DNA of 42,000 nt from positions 59,593 to 101,592 of the forward strand of contig JAQTZV010000021.1 in the NCBI GenBank assembly GCA_028687585.1, given 5' to 3'. Positions 1-8,094 of the stretch are shown one piece after another. The notes beneath the pieces were generated by a model that saw only the letters and a list, made by a program, of their open reading frames with translations, had not been told where the DNA came from and ran no database searches. The DNA comes from Desulfuromonadaceae bacterium (GTDB lineage Bacteria; Desulfobacterota; Desulfuromonadia; Geobacterales; Pseudopelobacteraceae). The position numbers were made by a program, and so were the translations under genes. Positions within the stretch are counted from its first letter, which is position 1; each line of letters starts with the position of its first letter.

Positions 1-594
1 TTCGGAGTTGCAATCAAAGTGGTTGATACAGGGCTTACGTGGCAGGACGCAGCGGAGCACGATGCACCGGCACTTCCTTTGACTTTATCAACCGGGTAGC
101 CAACGTTGGCGACGTCAATGTTGCCGTCAGCATGGCCAACACTCGGAGCGGTTGTTAATGTTGTGCCTGCAGCGTGGCAGGTGATACAAGCAGCGGCATG
201 GCCGGCAAGCGCATGACTGCCGGTGGCTGGGCCGGTTGCGGTGAGAGCGTTGACGCCGGTATGGCAGGCGGCGCAGCCGTTGCCGGTAGAACCCCAGTTC
301 GGAGTTGCGATCAAAGTGGTTGATACAGGGCTTACGTGGCAGGATGCGGCGGAGCACGATGCACCGGCACTTCCTTTGACTTTATTAGCAGGGTAGCCAA
401 CGTTGGCGACGTCGATGTTGCCGTCAGCATGGTCAACGCTCGGAGCGGTTGTTAATGTAGTGCCTGCAGCGTGGCAGGTGATACAAGCAGCGGCATGGCC
501 GGCAAGTGCATGGCTGCCGGTGGCTGGGCCGGTTGCGGTAATAACTTTAGTACCTGTATGGCAGGCAGCACACCCTTTTGTCGTGTCTCCCCAG
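1..594 (-). repeat. 297-bp coding tandem repeat
   Basis: Bases 1-297 recur at 298-594 with the same 297-bp period (99 codons). The first ~240 bases of the two copies differ at only a few positions; the last ~50 are more diverged. Each unit encodes one CX4CH and two CX2CH motifs. The array starts before the window edge. Confidence 0.88.
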
Positions 595-1400
595 ACAGGA
601 GTTGCAATAACCCCGGCACTGTAAGGATCGGCATGACAGGAGGCAGTTGAACATGAACCGTAGGTACGCCCGGTAGCAACGAGATAGTTGTTGTCCGATC
701 CTGTATAGCCGAATGAAGAGGCAAGAGCGATCGGGCGGCGACCGGCGCTGGTTGCATGTTGAAATGGTTTTGCAGCAGCACCGTGGTCGGCATGGCATTG
801 AGCGCAGCCGCTTAGAGTATTCCCAACTGTTGCAAGATGAACATCATGTGAACCGGTTGTCGGCAAAGCGTTGTGGCAGGTTCCGCAGGTATTGCTGAGG
901 CTTGCAGCGCCGAGTGGAGCGCTGCCCCACTGAGGTGTAACCGTGTTGAAATGACAATTAACATTTGAGCAGTTACCAAGAACCGGAGAATCCGTCTGCG
1001 GGAAGGCGGTAACAACACCGGTACCTTTGTTATAGTTGACGGTCGGTGTGACCTGAATACTGTAATGATTCAAAACCGCATGTTTTGTAGTATATGAAGT
1101 AACGGCAGCACCATGGCACTTGGTACATACATTCGCATTCATTGACGGGCTGGAATGAGTGTTATGGTTACCCTTTACTGCACCGGTGGTAATGTTTCGA
1201 TACGTAGGCAGTGAACCGGGAGGAGTGTCAACAGGATGAGCATCAAGACCAGTCACACCATCACCAGCGAGTACACCATGGCACGTGGCACAGTTCACGG
1301 CTGCCTGAGCACCACTGGCCAACAGAATAACCAGTGATAATGAAAGCAAAGTGGCGACAAGCGGTCTCGTCACGTATTCCATCCTGCTCAATTTCTTCAT
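1..1400 (-). CDS. Giant multiheme c-type cytochrome, 3' end cut by window edge
   Basis: The reading frame opens at an ATG at 1400, preceded by the ribosome site GGAG, and stays open to the window edge (466 codons), so the C-terminus is missing. The N-terminus is a Sec signal peptide ending near GAQA. Twelve heme motifs are visible: eight CX2CH and four CX4CH (CSNVNCH, CSTASCH, CSAASCH twice). The alternation of CX4CH with CX2CH, and the PVWG/GPATGSH/GNIDVANVGYP spacer blocks, match the Geobacter CX4CH...CX2CH repeat family (PF09698/TIGR01904). An N-terminal block (YRNITTG.VKG, then a CXXCH) is shared with the next two upstream paralogues. It should be a periplasmic or surface electron-transfer protein. 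It is the last visible gene of the operon, 74 bases after its neighbour. The repeats at the cut end are nearly identical 99-residue units, so the full protein is probably much longer. Confidence 0.93.
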   Translation of the reverse strand, partial: MKKLSRMEYVTRPLVATLLSLSLVILLASGAQAAVNCATCHGVLAGDGVTGLDAHPVDTPPGSLPTYRNITTGAVKGNHNTHSSPSMNANVCTKCHGAAVTSYTTKHAVLNHYSIQVTPTVNYNKGTGVVTAFPQTDSPVLGNCSNVNCHFNTVTPQWGSAPLGAASLSNTCGTCHNALPTTGSHDVHLATVGNTLSGCAQCHADHGAAAKPFQHATSAGRRPIALASSFGYTGSDNNYLVATGRTYGSCSTASCHADPYSAGVIATPVWGDTTKGCAACHTGTKVITATGPATGSHALAGHAAACITCHAAGTTLTTAPSVDHADGNIDVANVGYPANKVKGSAGASCSAASCHVSPVSTTLIATPNWGSTGNGCAACHTGVNALTATGPATGSHALAGHAAACITCHAAGTTLTTAPSVGHADGNIDVANVGYPVDKVKGSAGASCSAASCHVSPVSTTLIATP

Positions 1401-1474
1401 ATCAAACTCCTTATTAAAAACTGGAAAAACAGTATAAAGATTATCTCGTTATTTTCAAATAAAATCAGAACAAA

Positions 1475-4400
1475 TTACAGATTCCAAGCCGGTGAAGGTT
1501 TGAAGTGGCAGCTTATGTTGGAACATGTCCATTTAACATCTGTGTTGTTGTAGCGCTTTGAGCGAGTGCCATCAAAGCGAAGGTTAGTATCTGCTGCATC
1601 GTAATTCACGTTCACATTTGCTTGAGTGATGGTGGATCCACCCTGCATATGAACTGTGGATGGGTGACACGGGAGACACGGGGTAAAACCATCGGCAACC
1701 GTGACCGTTGTCAGAAGATGTGATGAGTGGTATCCGCCACCGCCGGCATAGTCTTCAAGTCTTGCGCTAGCAAAATCTGCGCCACTGCGTGCAGCCAGCT
1801 TTGCAGAAGACATCGGGGGATACCCGTGGCAAGCATCGCACGCGCCGCTGGCATAGCGAATACCATCCATATGCTGCTTACCAACAGCTCCGCCAACCCC
1901 GCCGTTATGGCCGTGGCAGGAGCTACAGTCGGTAGCGATACCCTGCGGCATCTGGGTTGAATTATGACTGGCTAATGTGAATGCAGGGTTGCCTGGTGAC
2001 TTGTGGCAGGCATTACAGTTGGTATCACTCTTCAATGTGTCACCAAGATATCCGGCATTTGTCCAGCTTGGTGACGTACCGGTTCCGGCATTTAGCGGAT
2101 CAAGTGTGCCGTTTGTACCGGCCGGGTTGTGGCAGTAGGTGTTGGAACAACTGCCTGCACTGTAAGAGGGAACCATGGTACCACCGGCTGACGTTGTTGC
2201 CAGTCCGTTGAAAGTTGTAGTTGGATCTGGAGTTCCACCACCAAACATACCGGCCACATGCGAACCGGTCGTCGGCAGTGCGCCGTGGCAGGTTACGCAG
2301 CGTGCTTCTGCATTGTCACCTTGCTGACTGAGGCCGTTCAATAGTTGAAGGTGGGTCTGGTGAGCTCCGACTTTAGGAAGCGAACTAACGATACCCTTAT
2401 CAGTTGCAGCAGCGTCTGTCGGAGCAATTACATATTTGTTTGCTGAAGTTACCGTAACTGTTCCAGTTCCATGGCACTTGGTACAGGTATCATTGGTGGT
2501 ATTAACACCCCAGGCCGGCGGTGCAATCGAACCGTGACAAACGGCTGTCGAACAGGTGCCATAGCCATTGCCAGGTGCGCCGCCTGCAGTGTAACCCATT
2601 GACGTAACTTCGATCTGACCGTTGACGTGATTCGTTGAATTGTACGAAGTGACATACGCCTGACTGTGACAGTAGTCGCAATTATTATCTGATGCTAAAT
2701 GCTTGGCGTGGGTTCCAGTTGCCAGTGTTGTTGTCGCATGGCAGCTTCCGCAGGCAGCAGTTCCACCCCACGTTACAGAGGCATAGACCGGAGTAGCACT
2801 TAAGCCGTCAGCCGATTGGCCGGAACTGTGACAGTATGAGGTGGTGCAGGTGCCAACTGCCGAACCTTTGGCTTTTGGCGACGGGTAGCTGCCGGCATTG
2901 ACTTCAACAGTAGCATTAAGGTGGTTGGCCGCAGCAGTAGTTCCCTGAACATATCCGGTGTGGCAGTCTGCACAGAGAGCTTTTTTGTAGGTTGTAGTTG
3001 ACACATGTTTCGTGTGGCTATCACCCGGAACAAGTGCATGGCAGGCGGTACAGGCAGGAGCAGTGGAACCCCACGTAGCTGATACCACAGAAACACCTTT
3101 ACCATTATCATGACATGACGCGGTTGAGCAGGTACCGTACCCGTTGCCTGGCGCACCGGCGGCTGACACTCCCGGTGCCAATTCATATTTCAGTCCTGCA
3201 TCTACGTCGATTTGTTTGTTGATATGCGTGCTCGAATAATATGTGCCAAGTGCTGCATCTACGTGACAGTTATAGCATCGTATATCGCTGGCAATATGTT
3301 TTGAGTGACTGCCCGACGTAATCATACCGCCAGCAGGGTGGCACGCGCCGCAATAAGTCGCCGCTCCTCCCCACGCAGGTGCGGTGGTCTGATATACCGG
3401 AGTTGCGTCGTTTCCGTTTGTAAGAGACTGTCCGGAGCTATGGCAGTAGGACGTGGCACAACTTGCATAACCTGAACCCTCCGCATGCTTCGCTACAGTG
3501 GCAGGATAGCCATTTGTTACATCGATATTATTATTTAGGTGGCCGGTGCCAGCATTAGAATTCTGTACCGCCCCAGAGTGACAATCCCCGCAAACAAAAA
3601 GATTTGTCGTATAGTTTCGGCCATTTGGGTTTCCAAAGGGCAATGTCAAGTGCTGGGTATGAGTCCCGGTTGTGGGCACTGAAGCATGGCAGGTAGCACA
3701 ATCTCCCGGCGTACCCCAGACCGGAGAGGTTCCGGGCGCTGTTGTTGCGGAGTGACATGTTGTTGTACAGGTTCCTGCGTATGAACCAGCGGCGTGCTTG
3801 GCGGTAACCGGGTAGGCGTTAGTAACTGTTACGTTGCCATCTGCGTGGCCAGTAGACGGCTTGGTAATTTGAGTTGTTCCAGCCTCATGGCACTTTGTAC
3901 AGTCTTCCACAGCATGCTTGGCATGGCTACCGGTATTAGGACCGGTTGCGTCGATAGCAATCGTATGGCAGGCAGTACAACTGGCTGATGTTCCCCAGAC
4001 GGGTGTTGTCACAGAGCCGGCGCCGTAGACGTTTAAGTGGCAGGAGGCGTTTGAACAGGTTGTGGCAGCAGAGCCTTTAGCTTTTGCAAGCGGGTAGCCA
4101 ACATTGGCTACGTCTATGGTGCCATTGTTATGGCCTGTTGAAGGTGTAGATGTCGCAGTTGTGCCAGCGGCGTGACAGGTCGTACAGACGACTGCGTGAG
4201 CGGTTGTCGTAGTATGGCTGCCGGTAGCCGGGCCGGTTGCGCCAATTGGCGTGGTATGGCAGGCGGTACAGTTTGCGGCGGCGGTTCCCCAGACAGGAGA
4301 CGTAACAGAGCCGGCACCATATGGGTTAGCATGGCAGGATGCAGCGCTACATGAACCAAGAACAAGTGTTTTACTTCCGGACTGTGGAAAAGAGGTAGCT

Positions 4401-4741
4401 TTAGAATAACCAATGCCACCAGCCGAGGTAACAGTGATAAAACCATTCCGGTGATTAGTTAAATAACCGGAAGCAGCCGTTCCATGGCATGATGCACATG
4501 CATTCGCATCCAATGTCGCAGCCGGTATATGTTTGGCGTGGCTGCCTTTAACACTGCCGGTGGTAATGTTGCGATAGGTAGATTCAACCGGACGAATGTC
4601 AGTGGTTGATCCTACCGGAGCGTGGCAGGTAAGACAGGTTGCAGCTTCAGCCTTGCCGGGCAAACCGGCAAGGCTGATCAAAGTCAGAGTCAGAGCAACA
4701 AGCACTCGTATAGATGTTGTTTGAGTATGTGAGATATTCAT
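1475..4741 (-). CDS. 29-heme exported c-type cytochrome
   Basis: I choose the ATG at 4741, which has GGAGG eight bases upstream, over a TTG five codons earlier that lies inside the ribosome site. The product is 1088 residues. A signal peptide (MNISHTQ...GKAEA) is followed directly by CLTCH. I count 29 motifs: 20 CX2CH, eight CX4CH and one CX3CH (CTTTCH, 3752-3769). The body is repeats of the Geobacter CX4CH...CX2CH family (PF09698). The last ~110 residues form a distinct cap (CDACHGYPP, LEDYAGG, CLPCHPS, CSNISCH) shared with the two upstream giant cytochromes. No lipobox or membrane segment is seen beyond the signal, so it should be periplasmic or released. It lies 93 bases after the next gene upstream, and that gap holds a perfect palindrome. 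The exact electron partner cannot be read from sequence. Confidence 0.95.
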   Translation of the reverse strand: MNISHTQTTSIRVLVALTLTLISLAGLPGKAEAATCLTCHAPVGSTTDIRPVESTYRNITTGSVKGSHAKHIPAATLDANACASCHGTAASGYLTNHRNGFITVTSAGGIGYSKATSFPQSGSKTLVLGSCSAASCHANPYGAGSVTSPVWGTAAANCTACHTTPIGATGPATGSHTTTTAHAVVCTTCHAAGTTATSTPSTGHNNGTIDVANVGYPLAKAKGSAATTCSNASCHLNVYGAGSVTTPVWGTSASCTACHTIAIDATGPNTGSHAKHAVEDCTKCHEAGTTQITKPSTGHADGNVTVTNAYPVTAKHAAGSYAGTCTTTCHSATTAPGTSPVWGTPGDCATCHASVPTTGTHTQHLTLPFGNPNGRNYTTNLFVCGDCHSGAVQNSNAGTGHLNNNIDVTNGYPATVAKHAEGSGYASCATSYCHSSGQSLTNGNDATPVYQTTAPAWGGAATYCGACHPAGGMITSGSHSKHIASDIRCYNCHVDAALGTYYSSTHINKQIDVDAGLKYELAPGVSAAGAPGNGYGTCSTASCHDNGKGVSVVSATWGSTAPACTACHALVPGDSHTKHVSTTTYKKALCADCHTGYVQGTTAAANHLNATVEVNAGSYPSPKAKGSAVGTCTTSYCHSSGQSADGLSATPVYASVTWGGTAACGSCHATTTLATGTHAKHLASDNNCDYCHSQAYVTSYNSTNHVNGQIEVTSMGYTAGGAPGNGYGTCSTAVCHGSIAPPAWGVNTTNDTCTKCHGTGTVTVTSANKYVIAPTDAAATDKGIVSSLPKVGAHQTHLQLLNGLSQQGDNAEARCVTCHGALPTTGSHVAGMFGGGTPDPTTTFNGLATTSAGGTMVPSYSAGSCSNTYCHNPAGTNGTLDPLNAGTGTSPSWTNAGYLGDTLKSDTNCNACHKSPGNPAFTLASHNSTQMPQGIATDCSSCHGHNGGVGGAVGKQHMDGIRYASGACDACHGYPPMSSAKLAARSGADFASARLEDYAGGGGYHSSHLLTTVTVADGFTPCLPCHPSTVHMQGGSTITQANVNVNYDAADTNLRFDGTRSKRYNNTDVKWTCSNISCHFKPSPAWNL

Positions 4742-4773
4742 GCCTGACTCCTCCAAAAAATTATCTTTTTTAA

Positions 4774-4802
4774 ACCTCCGAGGTTTTCAAAACCTCGGAG
4801 GT
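4774..4802. repeat. Perfect 14-bp inverted repeat
   Basis: ACCTCCGAGGTTTT and its exact complement flank a single base in the gap between the two 29-heme genes. In transcribed (minus) orientation it would fold in the mRNA 33 bases before the next start codon. No T-run follows on the minus strand, so it is not a standard terminator. It could be an mRNA processing or stabilising hairpin, or a dispersed palindromic element. Confidence 0.8.
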
Positions 4803-4834
4803 CTTTCAGGTAGCAACTTAAATACAAACTGGAA

Positions 4835-7800
4835 TTACAGACCGAATGTCCAGGCGGGTGTCGGCTGATAGTGGCAGCTTACGTTTGAACAGGACTGAGT
4901 TGCAACTGTGTAACGCTTAGATCTATCCGAATCAAAACGGAAGGTAAGATCAGCGGCATCATTTACATTTACAAACAATTTGCTGACAGTACCATTGCCG
5001 CCATTGTGGAATGCGGATGGATGGCATGGAAGACATGGTGTGAAACCTTCTGATGCCTTAACTGTTGCAAGCAAGTGGGTTGCATGATGACCGGCTCCGC
5101 CGGCGTAATCTTCAACTTTTGCATTAACATAATTAGCACCACGTGCACTAAACTGAGTAGCTGTCAGTGGTGGGTAACCATGGCAGGCATCGCATGAACC
5201 ATTGCCCCACCTGGTACCATCCATATGCTGCTGACCGGCAATACCACCAGTTCCACCGTTGTGGCCATGGCAGACGGAGCAGTCTGTAGCGATTCCGAGC
5301 GGCATGGCAGTGGCGTCGTGGCTGAGTGATGCGGTAAATGCTGGATTACCTGGTGATTTATGGCAGGTATTGCAGTTTGCATCTGTTTTGAGTGTACCAT
5401 CAGCGATGTAGTTAGCATCTGTCCAGGATGGTGTTGTGGCGGTACCTGCGTTGCCGACGGCAAGTGTTGTGCCGGCAGGATTGTGGCAGGAAACGGAGCA
5501 TGTTCCAGCGTTATAAGAACCACCGGCGGCTATACCACTAAATACAGGTGTAGAAGATCCGTTAGCATGATTACCTGTTGCAGGCAGCGCATGGCATACT
5601 TCACAGCGTGCTTTTGCATCAGCACCCTGCTGGCTCAAGCCGTTAAAGAGCTGCAAGTGAGTCTGGTGTGCACCGACTTTGGCCAGTGAACTGACTTTGC
5701 CGGTGTCTGTAGCAGAAGCATCTGATGGAGCAACAACATATTCATTTGCTGCATTAACGGTAGCAGTACCGGTACCGTGGCACTTGGTGCAGGTGTCGTT
5801 CGTAGTGTTGGCACCCCAGACCGGTGATGTTGAACCGTGGCAGGCCGTTGTCGAACATGAAGCTTTTGCAGAACCTTTTGCTTTGTCAAGCGGGTAGCCA
5901 ACATTGACAACGTCAATGTTGCCGTCGTTATGGCCATTAGCAAACGTTGGTGCGGTTGATGCCGTTGTACCTGCAGCGTGACAAGTGGTACATGCTACAG
6001 CGTGAGAAGCTACATTGGTATGGCTGCCGGTGGCAGGGCCGTTAGCAGTTATCGGTGTGGTATGGCAAGCGGCGCAGCCGTTGCCGGTGGTGCCCCAGAC
6101 AGGAGTAACTACTGTTCCGGCGCTGTATGGGTCAGCGTGGCAGGAAGCGGTCGAACAGGATACTTTCGCCGAACCCTTGATTTTGTCAACTGGATAGCCA
6201 ACATTTGCAACGTCGATGTTACCGTCACGGTGACCGGCTGATGGTGCGGTTGTTGAGCTGGTACCGGCCTCGTGGCACGTTGTACAAGCAACTGCGTGTG
6301 AGGCTACGTTGGTATGGTTGCCTGTGGCAGGTCCATTGATGGTAATGACGTTCGCACCGGTATGACAGGCGGCACAATTATTTCCGGTTGTTCCCCATAC
6401 AGGAGTAACTACTGATCCAGCGCTATACGGATCAGCGTGGCAGGAAGCGGTCGAACAGGATACTTTTGCCGAACCCTTGATTTTGTCAGCTGGATAGCCA
6501 ACATTTGCAACATCAATGTTACCGTCGGCGTGACCGGTGCTTGGTGAAGTAGTTGCACTTGTACCATCAGCGTGGCAGGAAGTACAGGCAACAGCATGAG
6601 AAGCTACGTTAGTATGGCTGCCGGTAGCAGGGCCGTTTGCGGTTATTGCTCCAGCGCCTGTATGACAGGCAACACAACCTGATGCTGTCCCCCAGACTGG
6701 AGTTACGACTGTTCCTGCGCTATATGGATCAGCGTGGCAGGATGCTGCAGAACAGGTTGTAGCGGGAGAACCTTTAATCTTGTTGGCAGGGTAGCCGACT
6801 CCGACGACATCAATAAAGCCGGTGGCGTGAGCGGTGTCCGGTTTGGTTGTTGCGCTTGTTCCGGCGTTGTGACAAGAAGTACAAGCAACAGCGTGTTTTG
6901 CATGACTGCCGGTAGCAGGGCCGGTTGCGGTAATTACATTAGCACCGGTATGGCAAGCGGCACAGCCTGCGCTTGTTCCCCAGACAGGAGTAGCAACTTG
7001 TCCTGCGCTGTATGGATCAGCGTGGCAGGAAGCGGTTGAACAGGTACCACTGTAGCTGCCTGCAGCATGCTTGGCGGTTACCGGGTAGCCGTTGGTTACG
7101 GTTACATTGCCGTCAGCGTGTCCAGTTGATGGTTTGGTTATTTGTGTTGTACCGGCAGCGTGGCAATCGGTACAAGTGGTGTCATTATGCGCAACGTGGC
7201 TGCCGGTTGCCGGGCCGGTTGCATCGATGGCAACAGTATGGCAGGCGGTACAACTTGCCGAAGTGCCCCAGACGGGAGTTGTAACTGAGCCGGCTCCATA
7301 AACGTTCAAGTGGCAGGAAGCAGTTGAACAGGTGGCTGCAGCCGAGCCCTTGACCTTGGCAAGCGGGTAGCCAACATTCGCTATATCAATGGTGCCATTG
7401 TTATGACCAACAGACGGCATTGACGTTGATGAAGTGCCGCTATTATGACAGGTCGTACAGGCAACAGCATGTGCAGTCACATTGGCGTGGCTGCCGGTAG
7501 CCGGGCCGGTTGCACCGATCGGCGTGGTATGGCAGGCGGTACAATTGGCTGCGGCATCACCCCAGACAGGCGTTGCTACTGTACCGGTACCGTAAACATT
7601 GGCGTGGCAAGATGCCGTGCTGCATGTTCCAAGAGTAAGATTTGCTGCACCGGACTGGGCGAATTTAGCGCCTTTTGAATAGCTAAGGCCAGGCATCGTT
7701 GCTGATGTTACATTGACAAAGCCATCACGGTGCTTTGTAACGTACGAAGCTGCCCCGGCGTGGCACGGAGTACATGCATTCGCATCGACAGTTGCTAGCG

Positions 7801-8017
7801 GAATGTGCTTGACGTGGCTGCCCTTGATACCACCAGTTGTGATATTGCGGAACGCCGAGTCAACCGGTCGGATATCCGTTGTTTGGCCGGGCTGCGCATG
7901 GCACGACGAGCAGGTGGCTGCTTCTGCCATCCCGCTAAACCCGGCAATGCCGGCGACCGTCAGGGTGAGTGCAATCAGCACCCGTGATGTTACTGACTGT
8001 TTTTTTGGTAGCTTCAT
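4835..8017 (-). CDS. 29-heme exported c-type cytochrome (paralogue)
   Basis: The ATG at 8017 has AAGGAG at good spacing and starts a signal peptide (MKLPKKQS...GMAEA); further in-frame codons upstream overlap the preceding gene and lack a ribosome site. The product is 1060 residues with 29 motifs: 20 CX2CH, eight CX4CH and one CX3CH (CSVSCH, 5483-5500). The middle holds near-identical ~99-100-residue units (TCH...GNIDVANVGYP...KGSAKVSCSTASCHADPYSAG...PVWG), showing recent internal expansion. The N-terminal block (TTDIRPV...NITTG.KGSH.KHIP) and the C-terminal cap are nearly the same as in the downstream 1088-residue protein, so the two arose by duplication. It belongs to the Geobacter CX4CH...CX2CH family and presumably conducts or stores electrons in the periplasm or at the cell surface. 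It starts 77 bases after the 25-heme gene ends. Confidence 0.95.
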   Translation of the reverse strand: MKLPKKQSVTSRVLIALTLTVAGIAGFSGMAEAATCSSCHAQPGQTTDIRPVDSAFRNITTGGIKGSHVKHIPLATVDANACTPCHAGAASYVTKHRDGFVNVTSATMPGLSYSKGAKFAQSGAANLTLGTCSTASCHANVYGTGTVATPVWGDAAANCTACHTTPIGATGPATGSHANVTAHAVACTTCHNSGTSSTSMPSVGHNNGTIDIANVGYPLAKVKGSAAATCSTASCHLNVYGAGSVTTPVWGTSASCTACHTVAIDATGPATGSHVAHNDTTCTDCHAAGTTQITKPSTGHADGNVTVTNGYPVTAKHAAGSYSGTCSTASCHADPYSAGQVATPVWGTSAGCAACHTGANVITATGPATGSHAKHAVACTSCHNAGTSATTKPDTAHATGFIDVVGVGYPANKIKGSPATTCSAASCHADPYSAGTVVTPVWGTASGCVACHTGAGAITANGPATGSHTNVASHAVACTSCHADGTSATTSPSTGHADGNIDVANVGYPADKIKGSAKVSCSTASCHADPYSAGSVVTPVWGTTGNNCAACHTGANVITINGPATGNHTNVASHAVACTTCHEAGTSSTTAPSAGHRDGNIDVANVGYPVDKIKGSAKVSCSTASCHADPYSAGTVVTPVWGTTGNGCAACHTTPITANGPATGSHTNVASHAVACTTCHAAGTTASTAPTFANGHNDGNIDVVNVGYPLDKAKGSAKASCSTTACHGSTSPVWGANTTNDTCTKCHGTGTATVNAANEYVVAPSDASATDTGKVSSLAKVGAHQTHLQLFNGLSQQGADAKARCEVCHALPATGNHANGSSTPVFSGIAAGGSYNAGTCSVSCHNPAGTTLAVGNAGTATTPSWTDANYIADGTLKTDANCNTCHKSPGNPAFTASLSHDATAMPLGIATDCSVCHGHNGGTGGIAGQQHMDGTRWGNGSCDACHGYPPLTATQFSARGANYVNAKVEDYAGGAGHHATHLLATVKASEGFTPCLPCHPSAFHNGGNGTVSKLFVNVNDAADLTFRFDSDRSKRYTVATQSCSNVSCHYQPTPAWTFGL
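6061..7040 (-). repeat. ~300-bp tandem repeats inside the 29-heme gene
   Basis: Three to four consecutive units of about 297-300 bp recur, recognisable by the string CCAGACAGGAGTAAC or close variants near 6093, 6393, 6692 and 6980. The first two units are the most alike. Each encodes a CX2CH, CX2CH, CX4CH set. Confidence 0.8.
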
Positions 8018-8094
8018 ACCTGTCTCCTTCAAAATGTTTTCTGCTTCTTGTACGTTAGACGAAATAATATCAGCACACATAAACTTTGTAGGTA

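Noticed and set aside
1..8000. Regular repeats as a CRISPR array
   Set aside because: The repeats are ~297-300 bp, in frame and encode heme units; there are no short repeats with unique spacers.
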